A stretch of 64,000 nucleotides of DNA from an uncultured Bacteroidota bacterium (lineage in GTDB: Bacteria; Bacteroidota; Bacteroidia; Flavobacteriales; BACL11). Under the pieces are notes generated by a model, which saw only the letters and a program-made list of their open reading frames with translations, did no database searches and was not told where the DNA came from. Both the position numbers and the translations under genes were made by a program. The stretch lies in NCBI GenBank assembly GCA_902587125.1, contig CACIJW010000008.1, forward strand, positions 1 to 64,000, in the 5' to 3' direction. Shown here piece after piece: positions 30,805 to 40,050 of the stretch; positions within the stretch are counted from its first letter, which is position 1, and every line of letters begins with the position of its first letter.

Positions 30805-33219
30805 ATGACACAGAAGAAGGAAGAGTTTTTAGACCTTAAACAATTTTTTTATAGAATAGTTAGCAATTGGTTATTGTTTTTACTGTCAATCTTGTTATGT
30901 TTGGCTATAGCCTTTGGTTTTAATAGATACACCAAAAATATATTTAAAGTGTCTTCAACAATACTTTTTGAAGATCAATCAAACATAACCTCAATCAGTG
31001 CTGCTGAAGCAATTTATTCAAACGATCCATTTCAAAGAAGTTCAAAAAATATTATTGCTAATAAAATTTATGAGATAAATTCATACCCATTAATTTATCA
31101 AACACTTAATGATCTTAATTATGATATTGAATATTATTTAGTTGGAAATATAAAAGTTTCTGAAACTTACCAATCTCCCTTTACAGTCAAAGTTTACAGT
31201 GATAAAGAAAAAATTCTCAACAGATCCTTTAAACTTACACACTTAAATGATAAAAAATTTAGGCTTTATAACAAGTCATTAGATATAGATAGTGAATTTA
31301 GCTATGACCAAAAAATTAATTTTCTTGGAGCCATCATTAAAATTTCTAGAAATATAAATTTTGTAACAAAAGAATCTGAACTCCCTTCATGTGTTATAAA
31401 ATTCAAGGAATTACAAAACCTCACAAAAAAATATCAGTCAGACTTAAGTTTTACACAAGAGCAAAAAAAGTCATCAATTGTTAAAATTGATCTAAAATGT
31501 TTTCATGAACTAAAAGGAGTAAATTTTTTGAATAAATTAACTGAAAATTTTATTCAAAACGAAGTAAACTCAAAAAATCAATCATCTATCAAAACTGTAG
31601 AATTCATTAAAAAACAATTATTTGACATGCAAGATTCATTAGAAATAATTGAAAATGAAATTCAACTTTTTAAGGAAAGGAATGGGTTAACTGATGTCAG
31701 TGTCAAAGCCCAGGGAATATATAGTAAGTTAAACGAGATTGAATCAAAGATCAATATTTTGAAGAGTGAAAAAGAATACTTAGGTTATCTCTCTAGTTAT
31801 ATTCAGTCAGAAAGTAAGTTGGAACAAATCAAAATCCCACCTTCGACTATAGATGAAAACAGTTCTATAAGAACTTTAATCAAAGATTTAATTGAAGTTC
31901 AGTTTAATCGATCACTTTTAGTGGAAGCTGGAAAATTAAAAAACCCAGCTGTTAAATTGTATGATAGAACTACGAATCAAATAATTTCAAGTTTAAATGA
32001 AGCAATTTTTACATCAAATACTACATTAGATATTGAAATTAAAAGAAACAAAAAAATAATAAAAGAATTAAACTCAGAGATTAATAAATTACCTGAAGTT
32101 GAAAGAGAATTATTAAGAATTCAAAGGATTCAAACAATTAATGAAAATATATACACATTCCTTCTAAGAAAAAAATCTGAGGCTGATATTACATCATCAT
32201 CTAATATCGCAGACACAAGAGTTCTTGAACCTGCAGTATATTTCGATAAGAATCCATTCCTGCCAAATAGAAGCCAAAATTATCTTCTCGCATTATTAGC
32301 TGGATTTGTTCTCCCTCTTATATTTTTTCTGATCCTTGACATTTTAAATGATAAAATTCTTTCAAGGTTTGATCTGGACAAACACTCAACTATTCCTGTT
32401 TTAGGAATAATTGGTACCAATAGAAGTGGTTTCAACCTACTTTCAAAGCAAAGTCCGAAATCTGTAGTTTATGAAGGGTTTAGAGCGATAAGATCTAATT
32501 TGAATTTTAAAATAGAAAATGATAAAAGTACAGTTTTTTTGGTCACATCATCAATCTCAGGAGAAGGAAAGACTTTTTTTGCAGAAAATTTAGCTATTGT
32601 TTTTGCAAAGGCTTCAAAGAAAACAATTCTAATTGGAGCAGATTTAAGAAAACCCAAAGTATGGGTAGATTTTGAGCTAACAAATGATATAGGATTGTCT
32701 AATTATATTAATGGTGATGTCAAATTTAATGATATTGTTAAAGATGTTGGAATTGATAATTTAGATGTTGTTTTATCTGGTCCTGTTCCTAACAATCCTG
32801 CAGACACATTACTTAGTGATAAGTTCAAGTCATTAATTGCGAGTTTAAAAAAGAAGTATGATATTATTATTCTTGATACTCCTCCGCTAGGACTTGTTGC
32901 AGATTCTTTAACATTAATGAACTATACGGATATTAATTTATATATGGTTAGACAGGGTTATACAAACAAAAGTCTTTTAACATATTCAGAAGATTTATAT
33001 AATAAAGGCAGGTTGGGTGAAATATATATTATTTTCAATGATGTGAAAGAGGGTAGTGGTGTTTATGGTTATGCATATGGATATGGGGGATATGGCTATG
33101 GAGGTTATGGTTATGGAGGTTATGGCTATGGATATGGTAAAGGTTATGGCTATGGATATGGCTACGGAGGATACACAAATGAAAAAAACTCTGAATATTT
33201 TGAAAAAGATGAAAGTTAG
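30805..33219 (+). CDS. Wzz/Wzc-like polysaccharide co-polymerase tyrosine kinase (BY-kinase)
   Basis: Wzz domain with coiled coil, VTSSISGEGKTFFAENLAIVFAKASKKTILIGADLRKP, IIILDTPPLGLVADS, Tyr-rich tail GYGYGGYGYGGYGYGGYGYGYG. Confidence 0.92.
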   Translation: MTQKKEEFLDLKQFFYRIVSNWLLFLLSILLCLAIAFGFNRYTKNIFKVSSTILFEDQSNITSISAAEAIYSNDPFQRSSKNIIANKIYEINSYPLIYQTLNDLNYDIEYYLVGNIKVSETYQSPFTVKVYSDKEKILNRSFKLTHLNDKKFRLYNKSLDIDSEFSYDQKINFLGAIIKISRNINFVTKESELPSCVIKFKELQNLTKKYQSDLSFTQEQKKSSIVKIDLKCFHELKGVNFLNKLTENFIQNEVNSKNQSSIKTVEFIKKQLFDMQDSLEIIENEIQLFKERNGLTDVSVKAQGIYSKLNEIESKINILKSEKEYLGYLSSYIQSESKLEQIKIPPSTIDENSSIRTLIKDLIEVQFNRSLLVEAGKLKNPAVKLYDRTTNQIISSLNEAIFTSNTTLDIEIKRNKKIIKELNSEINKLPEVERELLRIQRIQTINENIYTFLLRKKSEADITSSSNIADTRVLEPAVYFDKNPFLPNRSQNYLLALLAGFVLPLIFFLILDILNDKILSRFDLDKHSTIPVLGIIGTNRSGFNLLSKQSPKSVVYEGFRAIRSNLNFKIENDKSTVFLVTSSISGEGKTFFAENLAIVFAKASKKTILIGADLRKPKVWVDFELTNDIGLSNYINGDVKFNDIVKDVGIDNLDVVLSGPVPNNPADTLLSDKFKSLIASLKKKYDIIILDTPPLGLVADSLTLMNYTDINLYMVRQGYTNKSLLTYSEDLYNKGRLGEIYIIFNDVKEGSGVYGYAYGYGGYGYGGYGYGGYGYGYGKGYGYGYGYGGYTNEKNSEYFEKDES
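33056..33174 (+). repeat. GGNTAT-type low-complexity repeat encoding the Gly-Tyr tail of the BY-kinase
   Basis: Direct reading: ggttatggttatgcatatggatatgggggatatggctatggaggttatgg... Confidence 0.9.
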
Positions 33220-34078
33220 TACTCGTGTTCCAAGAGTTATAGCCGAGATAGGATGTAATCATATGGGTGACTTTGATTTAGCTAAAAAAATGATCACAAA
33301 AGCATCTGATTGTGGTGCATATGCAGTTAAATTTCAAAAGAGATGTGTTGAAGAGAAAATTAATGATGAAATCTACCTAAATCCCCATCCTAACAAAATG
33401 CATTCTTTTGGATCTACTTATTATGAACATAGAAAATTTTTAGAGTTTGATATTAATCAACATAAAGAACTAAAAAAGTTTGCAAGAACTAAAAGTATAG
33501 AATATAGCTGTTCAGTTTGGGACGTAACTTCAGCAAATGAAATCATTTCATTAAATCCAAAATTTATTAAAGTACCATCAGCTTGCAACAACAATTTAAA
33601 ACTATTAGAAAAATTGATTATAAATTTTTCTGGAGATATTCATGTGTCCTTGGGAATGACTAATAAACAAGAAGAAAATGTTTTAATCGAAACATTTAAA
33701 AAATATAATTCTTTGAAAAGACTAGTATTGTACTGCTGTACTTCATCTTACCCCTGTAAATTTGAAGATGTTTCGTTACTTGAAATCATTAGAATTAAAG
33801 AAAAATATGAAGACCATATTAATGACATTGGGTTTTCTGGTCATCACTTAGGAATTGCAATAGATATAGCATCATATGCACTAGGAGCTAATTGGATTGA
33901 GAGACATTTTACTTTAGATAGAACTTTCAAAGGTACAGATCACATTGCTTCGCTTGAACCAACTGGATTAAGAAAACTTTGCAGGGATTTACATGCTACA
34001 AAACAAAGTTTAAAATATAAGGACAGTGATATTTTACATTGTGAAATTTCTCAAAGAAAAAAATTAAAATTTATTTAG
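33209..34078 (+). CDS. neuB: NeuB-family N-acetylneuraminate/nonulosonate synthase, short form
   Basis: PRVIAEIGCNHMGDFDLAKKMITKASDCGAYAVKFQKR, IKVPSACNNNLKLLE, GFSGHHLGIAIDIASYALGANWIERHFTLDRTFKGTDHIASLEP. Start placed at MKVSTRVPRV; the track's 33056 start lies inside the upstream repeat. Confidence 0.85.
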   Translation: MKVSTRVPRVIAEIGCNHMGDFDLAKKMITKASDCGAYAVKFQKRCVEEKINDEIYLNPHPNKMHSFGSTYYEHRKFLEFDINQHKELKKFARTKSIEYSCSVWDVTSANEIISLNPKFIKVPSACNNNLKLLEKLIINFSGDIHVSLGMTNKQEENVLIETFKKYNSLKRLVLYCCTSSYPCKFEDVSLLEIIRIKEKYEDHINDIGFSGHHLGIAIDIASYALGANWIERHFTLDRTFKGTDHIASLEPTGLRKLCRDLHATKQSLKYKDSDILHCEISQRKKLKFI

Positions 34079-34079
34079 T

Positions 34080-35216
34080 TTGAAAACAATAGCATTCGTA
34101 CCTGCTAGAGCAAATAGCAAGTCTATTAAAAATAAAAACATAAAGTTATTTTGTGGAAAACCACTTATTTATTGGGTATTAAAAGAACTTGATTCATCCA
34201 ATGTTGATAAAGTCGTTTTAGCAACCGATTCAAATTTAATTAAAGAAATAGCTAACTCTTTTGAGTTTTCTAAACTTGAAGTTTACGATAGAAGTAGAGA
34301 AAATGCAAAGGATTGCTCAAGTACTGAGTCAGTAATGCTTGAATACATCATAAATTCTAAGATTAATAAGAAGTTCACTTTTCTTTTGGCTCAAGCTACA
34401 TCACCTTTTACAAAATCATTTCATTTTAATCAAGCATTAGATTTATATAAAAAATATGATTCTGTTCTTAGTTGTACTATTGAAAAAAAGTTCATTTGGA
34501 ATAAAGAAGGAACTTCATTAAATTATGATTACATGAACAGGCCAAGAAGACAAGATTTTGAAGGAAACTTGATTGAAAATGGCGCAATGTATATTAGTGA
34601 TATTGAAAAAATTCTAGAATCAAAAAATAGAATTTCAGGAAACATAGGATTATACGTTATGCCTCATTATACTGCGCTTGAACTTGATGAACCATCAGAT
34701 TGGATTATTGGCGAACAAATCATGTCTGAAAATTATGATAAAGATGTTCCAAACATTAAAAAAATTAAAGTTATTTTTTCGGATGTTGACGGTGTTTTAA
34801 CAGATGGGGGAATGTACTACAGTGAAAAAGGAGATGAAATAAAAAAGTTTTCAGCTTATGACGGAATGGCTTTTCAAATTTTAAAAGAAAAGGGTTTTAA
34901 AGTTGGAATAATTACCAGTGAAGAGATGAAATTAAACAAAAGAAGAGTATCTAAACTTAAGCTTGATTATGATTTTCATGGAGCTAAAGACAAATTAAAA
35001 ATCATAAAGAAATTTTGTCTAGAAAATTCATATGACTTTAGTGAAATCGCATACATAGGTGATGATATTAATTGTTTAGATCTTCTTTCTAATGTAGGAG
35101 TAGCAGCATGCCCATCCAATGCTGTAAATCAAATTAAATCAGTTCCTGGAATTATCCAAGTTGATAAAAAAGGTGGTAACGGTGCATTTAGAGAATTTTC
35201 TAAGCTGTTTATATAA
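34080..35216 (+). CDS. neuA: Acylneuraminate cytidylyltransferase fused to KdsC-like HAD phosphatase
   Basis: FVPARANSKSIKNKNIKLFCGKPLIYW (NeuA) then VIFSDVDGVLTDGGMYYSEKGDEIKKFSAYDGMAFQIL...YIGDDINCLDLL (KdsC-type HAD); TTG start. Confidence 0.88.
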   Translation: MKTIAFVPARANSKSIKNKNIKLFCGKPLIYWVLKELDSSNVDKVVLATDSNLIKEIANSFEFSKLEVYDRSRENAKDCSSTESVMLEYIINSKINKKFTFLLAQATSPFTKSFHFNQALDLYKKYDSVLSCTIEKKFIWNKEGTSLNYDYMNRPRRQDFEGNLIENGAMYISDIEKILESKNRISGNIGLYVMPHYTALELDEPSDWIIGEQIMSENYDKDVPNIKKIKVIFSDVDGVLTDGGMYYSEKGDEIKKFSAYDGMAFQILKEKGFKVGIITSEEMKLNKRRVSKLKLDYDFHGAKDKLKIIKKFCLENSYDFSEIAYIGDDINCLDLLSNVGVAACPSNAVNQIKSVPGIIQVDKKGGNGAFREFSKLFI

Positions 35217-35966
35217 ATGTCTTTTTACAGAGACTTTAAAGATTTTATACTTTCATATGATTATGATTTAGATAAGAATTTTGTTATTTCATTTCCAAAA
35301 ACTGGTAGAACATGGCTTAGACACATGATTCAAGAAATGATAAGGAAGTCAACTAATAAGCTGGATGTAACTTTTACTCATGACCATTCAGAAATTATTA
35401 CTGAAGATGGTGTAAGAAATGATACTAAATTTATTTTTAATCATATTAGAAGAAAAAGATACAAAAGAGCAAGAGTCATATTTCTTGTAAGAAACCCTAA
35501 AGATGTTGTTGTGTCTCACTATCACCAAATTACCAAACGTAGTTTAAAGCCTTTAAAATTTTCTAGCATGTCATCCTTTATTAGAAACAATGAGTTGGGC
35601 TTCAACAGAATTATTCATTTTTATAATCTATGGTTTAAACAAAAAAATGAAGTCAGAGATTTTCTTTTGATTAAATATGAAGATATGACAATGAGTTCGG
35701 ATACTCTTTTTTTAGTTTCTGAATTCTTGAAATTAAAGCTAGATAAAGAGATAGTAAATAATATATATAATGAATTTACGTCTGAAAAAATGCGTAAAAA
35801 AGAACTGAGAGGAGATTTAAATAATTCTATGAGTTTCGGTACAGAATTAAACTCATTAAAAGTTAGAAAAGCTAAAGTTGGTACATATAAACATGAGATG
35901 AATAAGGATGATATTGATTATTGTAATATAAAGCTAAAAGATTTAAATAGCTTTTATGAATATTAG
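35217..35966 (+). CDS. Sulfotransferase domain protein (Sulfotransfer_1 type)
   Basis: FVISFPKTGRTWLRHMIQEM (5'-PSB), RVIFLVRNPKDVVVSHYHQ (3'-PB). Confidence 0.82.
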   Translation: MSFYRDFKDFILSYDYDLDKNFVISFPKTGRTWLRHMIQEMIRKSTNKLDVTFTHDHSEIITEDGVRNDTKFIFNHIRRKRYKRARVIFLVRNPKDVVVSHYHQITKRSLKPLKFSSMSSFIRNNELGFNRIIHFYNLWFKQKNEVRDFLLIKYEDMTMSSDTLFLVSEFLKLKLDKEIVNNIYNEFTSEKMRKKELRGDLNNSMSFGTELNSLKVRKAKVGTYKHEMNKDDIDYCNIKLKDLNSFYEY

Positions 35967-37041
35967 GTATTTAATAATTTCTCTAAAGCAAACAATATAC
36001 TTTTTTGTAAGAAAAAAAAAATATGATTTTGTTATATATTCACCATCATACTTTGTTATTGAAGGTAAAAATTTGCACTTCAATTCACTAATAAATTTTT
36101 TTAGAAAAAATAATATAAGTTTTCTTTATGTAGAAGAACCCTATAAGCGAAATAGCAAAAGAAGTATTAATGCATATTACTTTGATTTTATTTTCTTTCT
36201 AATAGTCTTCTTTAGAAAAATCATTTCTGGTACCAATCACATATCAATTGACAAAAAAATTGCTAGATTATTGAGACCTCTAATTAGATTCAAATGCAAA
36301 AATATTATTACTATTTCTCAAAGTATGATAAGTTTCTTTTCAGAATTAGATAACGATGCAAATATTTTTGATCTTCAACATGGTATTATACATAAAGATA
36401 AGACTAGCTATCTTGTGGACGGAAATGTTTCGAGTAATATTATTTTTAATAATGCAAAAGTTTTACTTTTCTCAGAAAAATATAAACGAATTTTAGTTGA
36501 TAATGAAAAAGGTAATTATTATAAGGATAATGCAATTGTAATCGGAAATTACTTAAACAAAACAAATTTTTTACCAAAATCAAACTTTAATGTAATCGTT
36601 AGCTTACAGTTTACTGATTCACATAACTTGAGCACTAATAATATTATTTTAACATCACTATTGAATACAATTAAAAATAATAAAGAATATTCATTTTATC
36701 TACTAGAACATCCTAGAAAGAATGAATTTGATATATCTGAACTAACTAAGCTTAATAATACTAAACTGGTGAGCGAAAATAAAAATGATTTGATTAAAAA
36801 TTGTTCAATACATTATACATGTTATTCCACAATGGCAATTGATCTTGCATTTCAAGGCATTCCCACAGTTTTTACTGATACTAAATTTTCTAAAAAATTT
36901 ATTGAAGATTTTGACTATCCTTTAGATTTAAATTTTAATGAGGTCTCACAAAATTTTGATAAATTTTCAAATGAAATCAGAGAATGGTCTTATCAATATT
37001 TTTCTAAATATTCATATGATAAATTAATTCATTTTATTTAA
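35956..37041 (+). CDS. GT-B-like glycosyltransferase; candidate (poly)sialyltransferase
   Basis: FDLQHGII, YSFYLLEHPRKNEF (HP), CYSTMAIDLAFQGIPTVF (ST); adjacent to neuB/neuA. Confidence 0.5.
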   Translation: MNIRYLIISLKQTIYFFVRKKKYDFVIYSPSYFVIEGKNLHFNSLINFFRKNNISFLYVEEPYKRNSKRSINAYYFDFIFFLIVFFRKIISGTNHISIDKKIARLLRPLIRFKCKNIITISQSMISFFSELDNDANIFDLQHGIIHKDKTSYLVDGNVSSNIIFNNAKVLLFSEKYKRILVDNEKGNYYKDNAIVIGNYLNKTNFLPKSNFNVIVSLQFTDSHNLSTNNIILTSLLNTIKNNKEYSFYLLEHPRKNEFDISELTKLNNTKLVSENKNDLIKNCSIHYTCYSTMAIDLAFQGIPTVFTDTKFSKKFIEDFDYPLDLNFNEVSQNFDKFSNEIREWSYQYFSKYSYDKLIHFI

Positions 37042-37043
37042 TT

Positions 37044-38087
37044 ATGAAAAAGAGAAAAAAAATTTTATTAGCTGGCTATTTGAACTACATTAATGCTCAA
37101 AACATTAACTGTGTTGACATAGCAAAAAGTCTCGACCAAACTTTATTTGATATAACATTACTAAGATTAGGCAATAATCAAAATGATTTGATTAAAAATG
37201 AGTTTAAATTTTACCGAGTAAGTAAACTTTTTATGAAAATCAGCTATAATATTTCATTACTAAGAGCAGTATTTAGCCAGCAAATAATATATATACCAAA
37301 ACATCAAATGACTTATAGCTTGACACTTAAAATTATTAAATTTTTTGGTGTCAAAATTTTTACCACTATTGAAGGAAATATTATTCATAAATCACAAAAA
37401 AATATGATTGATAATTTTAATGGTGAAGATAATTTTGTTCAATATTTTAAACTATTTAATAAAGTATTTCCTATCACAAACTTTATAAAAAACAATAATG
37501 AGATTGATTTTAATTTAGATAATACAGTACTGAGATTAGGCGTTAGTGATTTTTTTTTTCATGATAAAACTAGCTTTAAAGTAAAGAATATAATTTTTAT
37601 TGGCAATTTGAATAAATCAAAGGGGATATTAGAACTACTAGATTTTGTAGATTCTTTCCCTAATTTAATGTTTCATATTATTGGTGAAGGTGAACTAAAA
37701 AAAGAAATATTAAAAGTCAATAAAAAAAATATTAAGTTTTACGGCAAAAAAAATCGAACCGAATTAGCTCAATTATTGAGACATATGGATATTAATATTT
37801 CTTTTTCCAAGTCTGAAGGATTTTCTAAAACTATTTTGGAAACTGCTGCATCTGGAGTACCTTCAATAATTTACAATTTGTTCGGTTCAAATGAGTATAT
37901 CGTAAATGAAAAAAATGGATTTTTAGCTTCTGATTTTAATGATTTTAAGATTATATTAGAAAAATTGATTATTGGTGAATATAATTTGAGACAGATTTCT
38001 AATAATGCTAGATTGCTAGCTGATAAAAATAAGTGGTCTGATGTAATAAATGAATGGGAAAAAATTATTTATGAAATTACTAATTGA
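37044..38087 (+). CDS. Glycosyltransferase family 4
   Basis: IIFIGNLNKSKGILELLDFV, MDINISFSKSEGFSKTILETAASGVPSIIYN. Confidence 0.85.
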   Translation: MKKRKKILLAGYLNYINAQNINCVDIAKSLDQTLFDITLLRLGNNQNDLIKNEFKFYRVSKLFMKISYNISLLRAVFSQQIIYIPKHQMTYSLTLKIIKFFGVKIFTTIEGNIIHKSQKNMIDNFNGEDNFVQYFKLFNKVFPITNFIKNNNEIDFNLDNTVLRLGVSDFFFHDKTSFKVKNIIFIGNLNKSKGILELLDFVDSFPNLMFHIIGEGELKKEILKVNKKNIKFYGKKNRTELAQLLRHMDINISFSKSEGFSKTILETAASGVPSIIYNLFGSNEYIVNEKNGFLASDFNDFKIILEKLIIGEYNLRQISNNARLLADKNKWSDVINEWEKIIYEITN

Positions 38088-38898
38088 AAATTTTAGAGAT
38101 AAGATATACTGGTTTCGAGTTAGTAATAGATTAACTGATTTCTTAAAAAAACATAATCAGCAAAAAATTTTGCTTTATGGATATCCAAAAAGTGGTAACA
38201 CATGGGTTAGATTTTTAATTTTTAATTACTTCAATCTAATTAACAATCCAAACTGTCTTAAAACTTTAACGTTTGATGAGCTGAATGAAATTCAATCAAA
38301 TGTTATGGACAGAGGAACAACAAATAATAATGTGCCTGGATTTCCTTTGTTTTATCGAACACATAAAGTATATAACGACTGCTACAAGCTTTTTGATTTT
38401 AAAATTTTTGTACACAGAAATCCTTTAGATACTTTAGTTTCTTCATATTATTTCTATAAAAATAGATCAATTCCTTTCAATGATGAACAAGAATCGGTTA
38501 GAGAAAAATTAAATGATATTAATTTCTATGTCAGATATAAGTTTCCCATTTGGAAAGATTTTTTTGATAAGTCAATGAAAATAGCTGATTTTACTATAAA
38601 TTACAGCGAATTGAAAAAGGATCCAATAAAAATTCTTTCATTATTATTGAAAAATATAGATGTTAAATATTGTGATAATACATTAAAAAACTCTGTTAAT
38701 TTATCTTCATTTCAAAGTATAAAAAATATGTCACAAAATTACAATCAGTTATATGGGAATGCTCCCAAAAATGGGACTTTTGTTGGAGAGTTTTTGCGCT
38801 CTGGTGAAGACGGACAATATAAAAAAGAACTTGATGATAAAACAATTGAATACATCTACTTAAATTTTAAGCCAATCAAAAAGATATATTTAATTTAA
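38071..38898 (+). CDS. Sulfotransferase domain protein (Sulfotransfer_1 type)
   Basis: KILLYGYPKSGNTWVRFLIFNYF, FKIFVHRNPLDTLVSSYYFYKN, C-terminal KNGTFVGEFLRSGEDGQYKKEL. Confidence 0.82.
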   Translation: MKLLIENFRDKIYWFRVSNRLTDFLKKHNQQKILLYGYPKSGNTWVRFLIFNYFNLINNPNCLKTLTFDELNEIQSNVMDRGTTNNNVPGFPLFYRTHKVYNDCYKLFDFKIFVHRNPLDTLVSSYYFYKNRSIPFNDEQESVREKLNDINFYVRYKFPIWKDFFDKSMKIADFTINYSELKKDPIKILSLLLKNIDVKYCDNTLKNSVNLSSFQSIKNMSQNYNQLYGNAPKNGTFVGEFLRSGEDGQYKKELDDKTIEYIYLNFKPIKKIYLI

Positions 38899-40050
38899 AT
38901 GAAAAATAAATACATATGTATTACTCCTTTTTTTCCATCTAAACATAGTTGTGAGGGCATATTCATTTATGATCAAATTTTAGAAATTAAGAAGCAAACT
39001 AATCTAGATATTTTAATTATTAAATTATCTAGCATATATAAAAATGAGGATTCTTATAAGTACAAAGGAATAACAGTTCATATTTTTAAATTATTAGATC
39101 TCCCTAGATTTTATTTTGCAGGACTTTTCTCAGAAATAAATGGGAAAAGATTTTATTTTTTTTTAAAAAAAATTACAAACATAAACTCTATAACTCACAT
39201 TCATGGACATGTTAACTACCCTTCTGCTTTTTTGATTTCATATTTGAAAAAAAAAATTAGTTTTTTTTCAATAATTCAGCATCATGGTTTAGATGTTTAT
39301 CAAAAGAGACATTTTAATTTTTTTCAAAGAATTTTCTACAATGTTTATTTTCACCCTAACTCAGTTAAAATTTTAAATGAATTAGATTTAGTTGTTGGAG
39401 TATCGAATAAAGTCTTGGAATCTTTAAAAAAATCTAAAAACTATTTACCTAAAAGAGAGCTTGTAGTATACAATGGAGTAGACAAGAGTAAATTTTATAA
39501 ATTGACCACTAACCAGAATAAGAATAAATTTGTAATTGGGTGTATTGGAAATTTTTGGATAACAAAGGGTCAAAAAGTTCTTATTAATGCAGTTGATATA
39601 TTATTAAAAAATCATTTTGATAACATTGAAATCAAGTTTGTAGGTAAAGGAAAAAACTTAAATTACATAAAGAATTACGTGAAAGATCTCAAACTTGATA
39701 ATTATATTAATTTTAAAGAATATATTGAAAATCATAATCTAAATCAATTTTATAATTCTATAGATATTTTTGTTTTGCCCTCATACTATGAAGCACTTGG
39801 TTGTGTATATATGGAAGCATGGTCTACTGAAACTCCTTTTATTGGTATTGAAAATCAAGGAATTTCTGAACTTTTAAATGAGAAACAAAAAGTTAAAATG
39901 CTTTCAAAAGAAAAAGATGCCGCTGATTTATCAGAGAAAATATTATTTTTCTACAATAACAGAAGCTATACTAATGAATTCAACAGTAAGTTTTATTTAA
40001 ATAATACAATTAAAAATTTTTTAAAAAATATTAATCTTCGAAATGAATAA
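38899..40050 (+). CDS. Glycosyltransferase family 4
   Basis: YNGVDKSKFYKL, GCIGNFWITKGQKVLINAV, DIFVLPSYYEALGCVYMEAWSTETPFIG. Confidence 0.88.
   Translation: MKNKYICITPFFPSKHSCEGIFIYDQILEIKKQTNLDILIIKLSSIYKNEDSYKYKGITVHIFKLLDLPRFYFAGLFSEINGKRFYFFLKKITNINSITHIHGHVNYPSAFLISYLKKKISFFSIIQHHGLDVYQKRHFNFFQRIFYNVYFHPNSVKILNELDLVVGVSNKVLESLKKSKNYLPKRELVVYNGVDKSKFYKLTTNQNKNKFVIGCIGNFWITKGQKVLINAVDILLKNHFDNIEIKFVGKGKNLNYIKNYVKDLKLDNYINFKEYIENHNLNQFYNSIDIFVLPSYYEALGCVYMEAWSTETPFIGIENQGISELLNEKQKVKMLSKEKDAADLSEKILFFYNNRSYTNEFNSKFYLNNTIKNFLKNINLRNE

Noticed and set aside
33056-33174. Possible CRISPR or non-coding tandem array
   Set aside because: No spacer structure; the repeat is in frame and encodes the Gly-Tyr tail.
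33056-33208. N-terminal extension MVFMVMHMDMGDMAMEV... of the NeuB ORF
   Set aside because: +1-frame translation of the BY-kinase repeat; a normal NeuB start exists at 33209 (MKVSTRVPRVIAEIG).
33035-33262. Antisense His/Asn-rich ORF (HSHNLHNHNLHSHIPHIHMHNHKHH)
   Set aside because: Mechanical reverse-complement reading of the Gly-Tyr GGNTAT repeat; no independent coding evidence.
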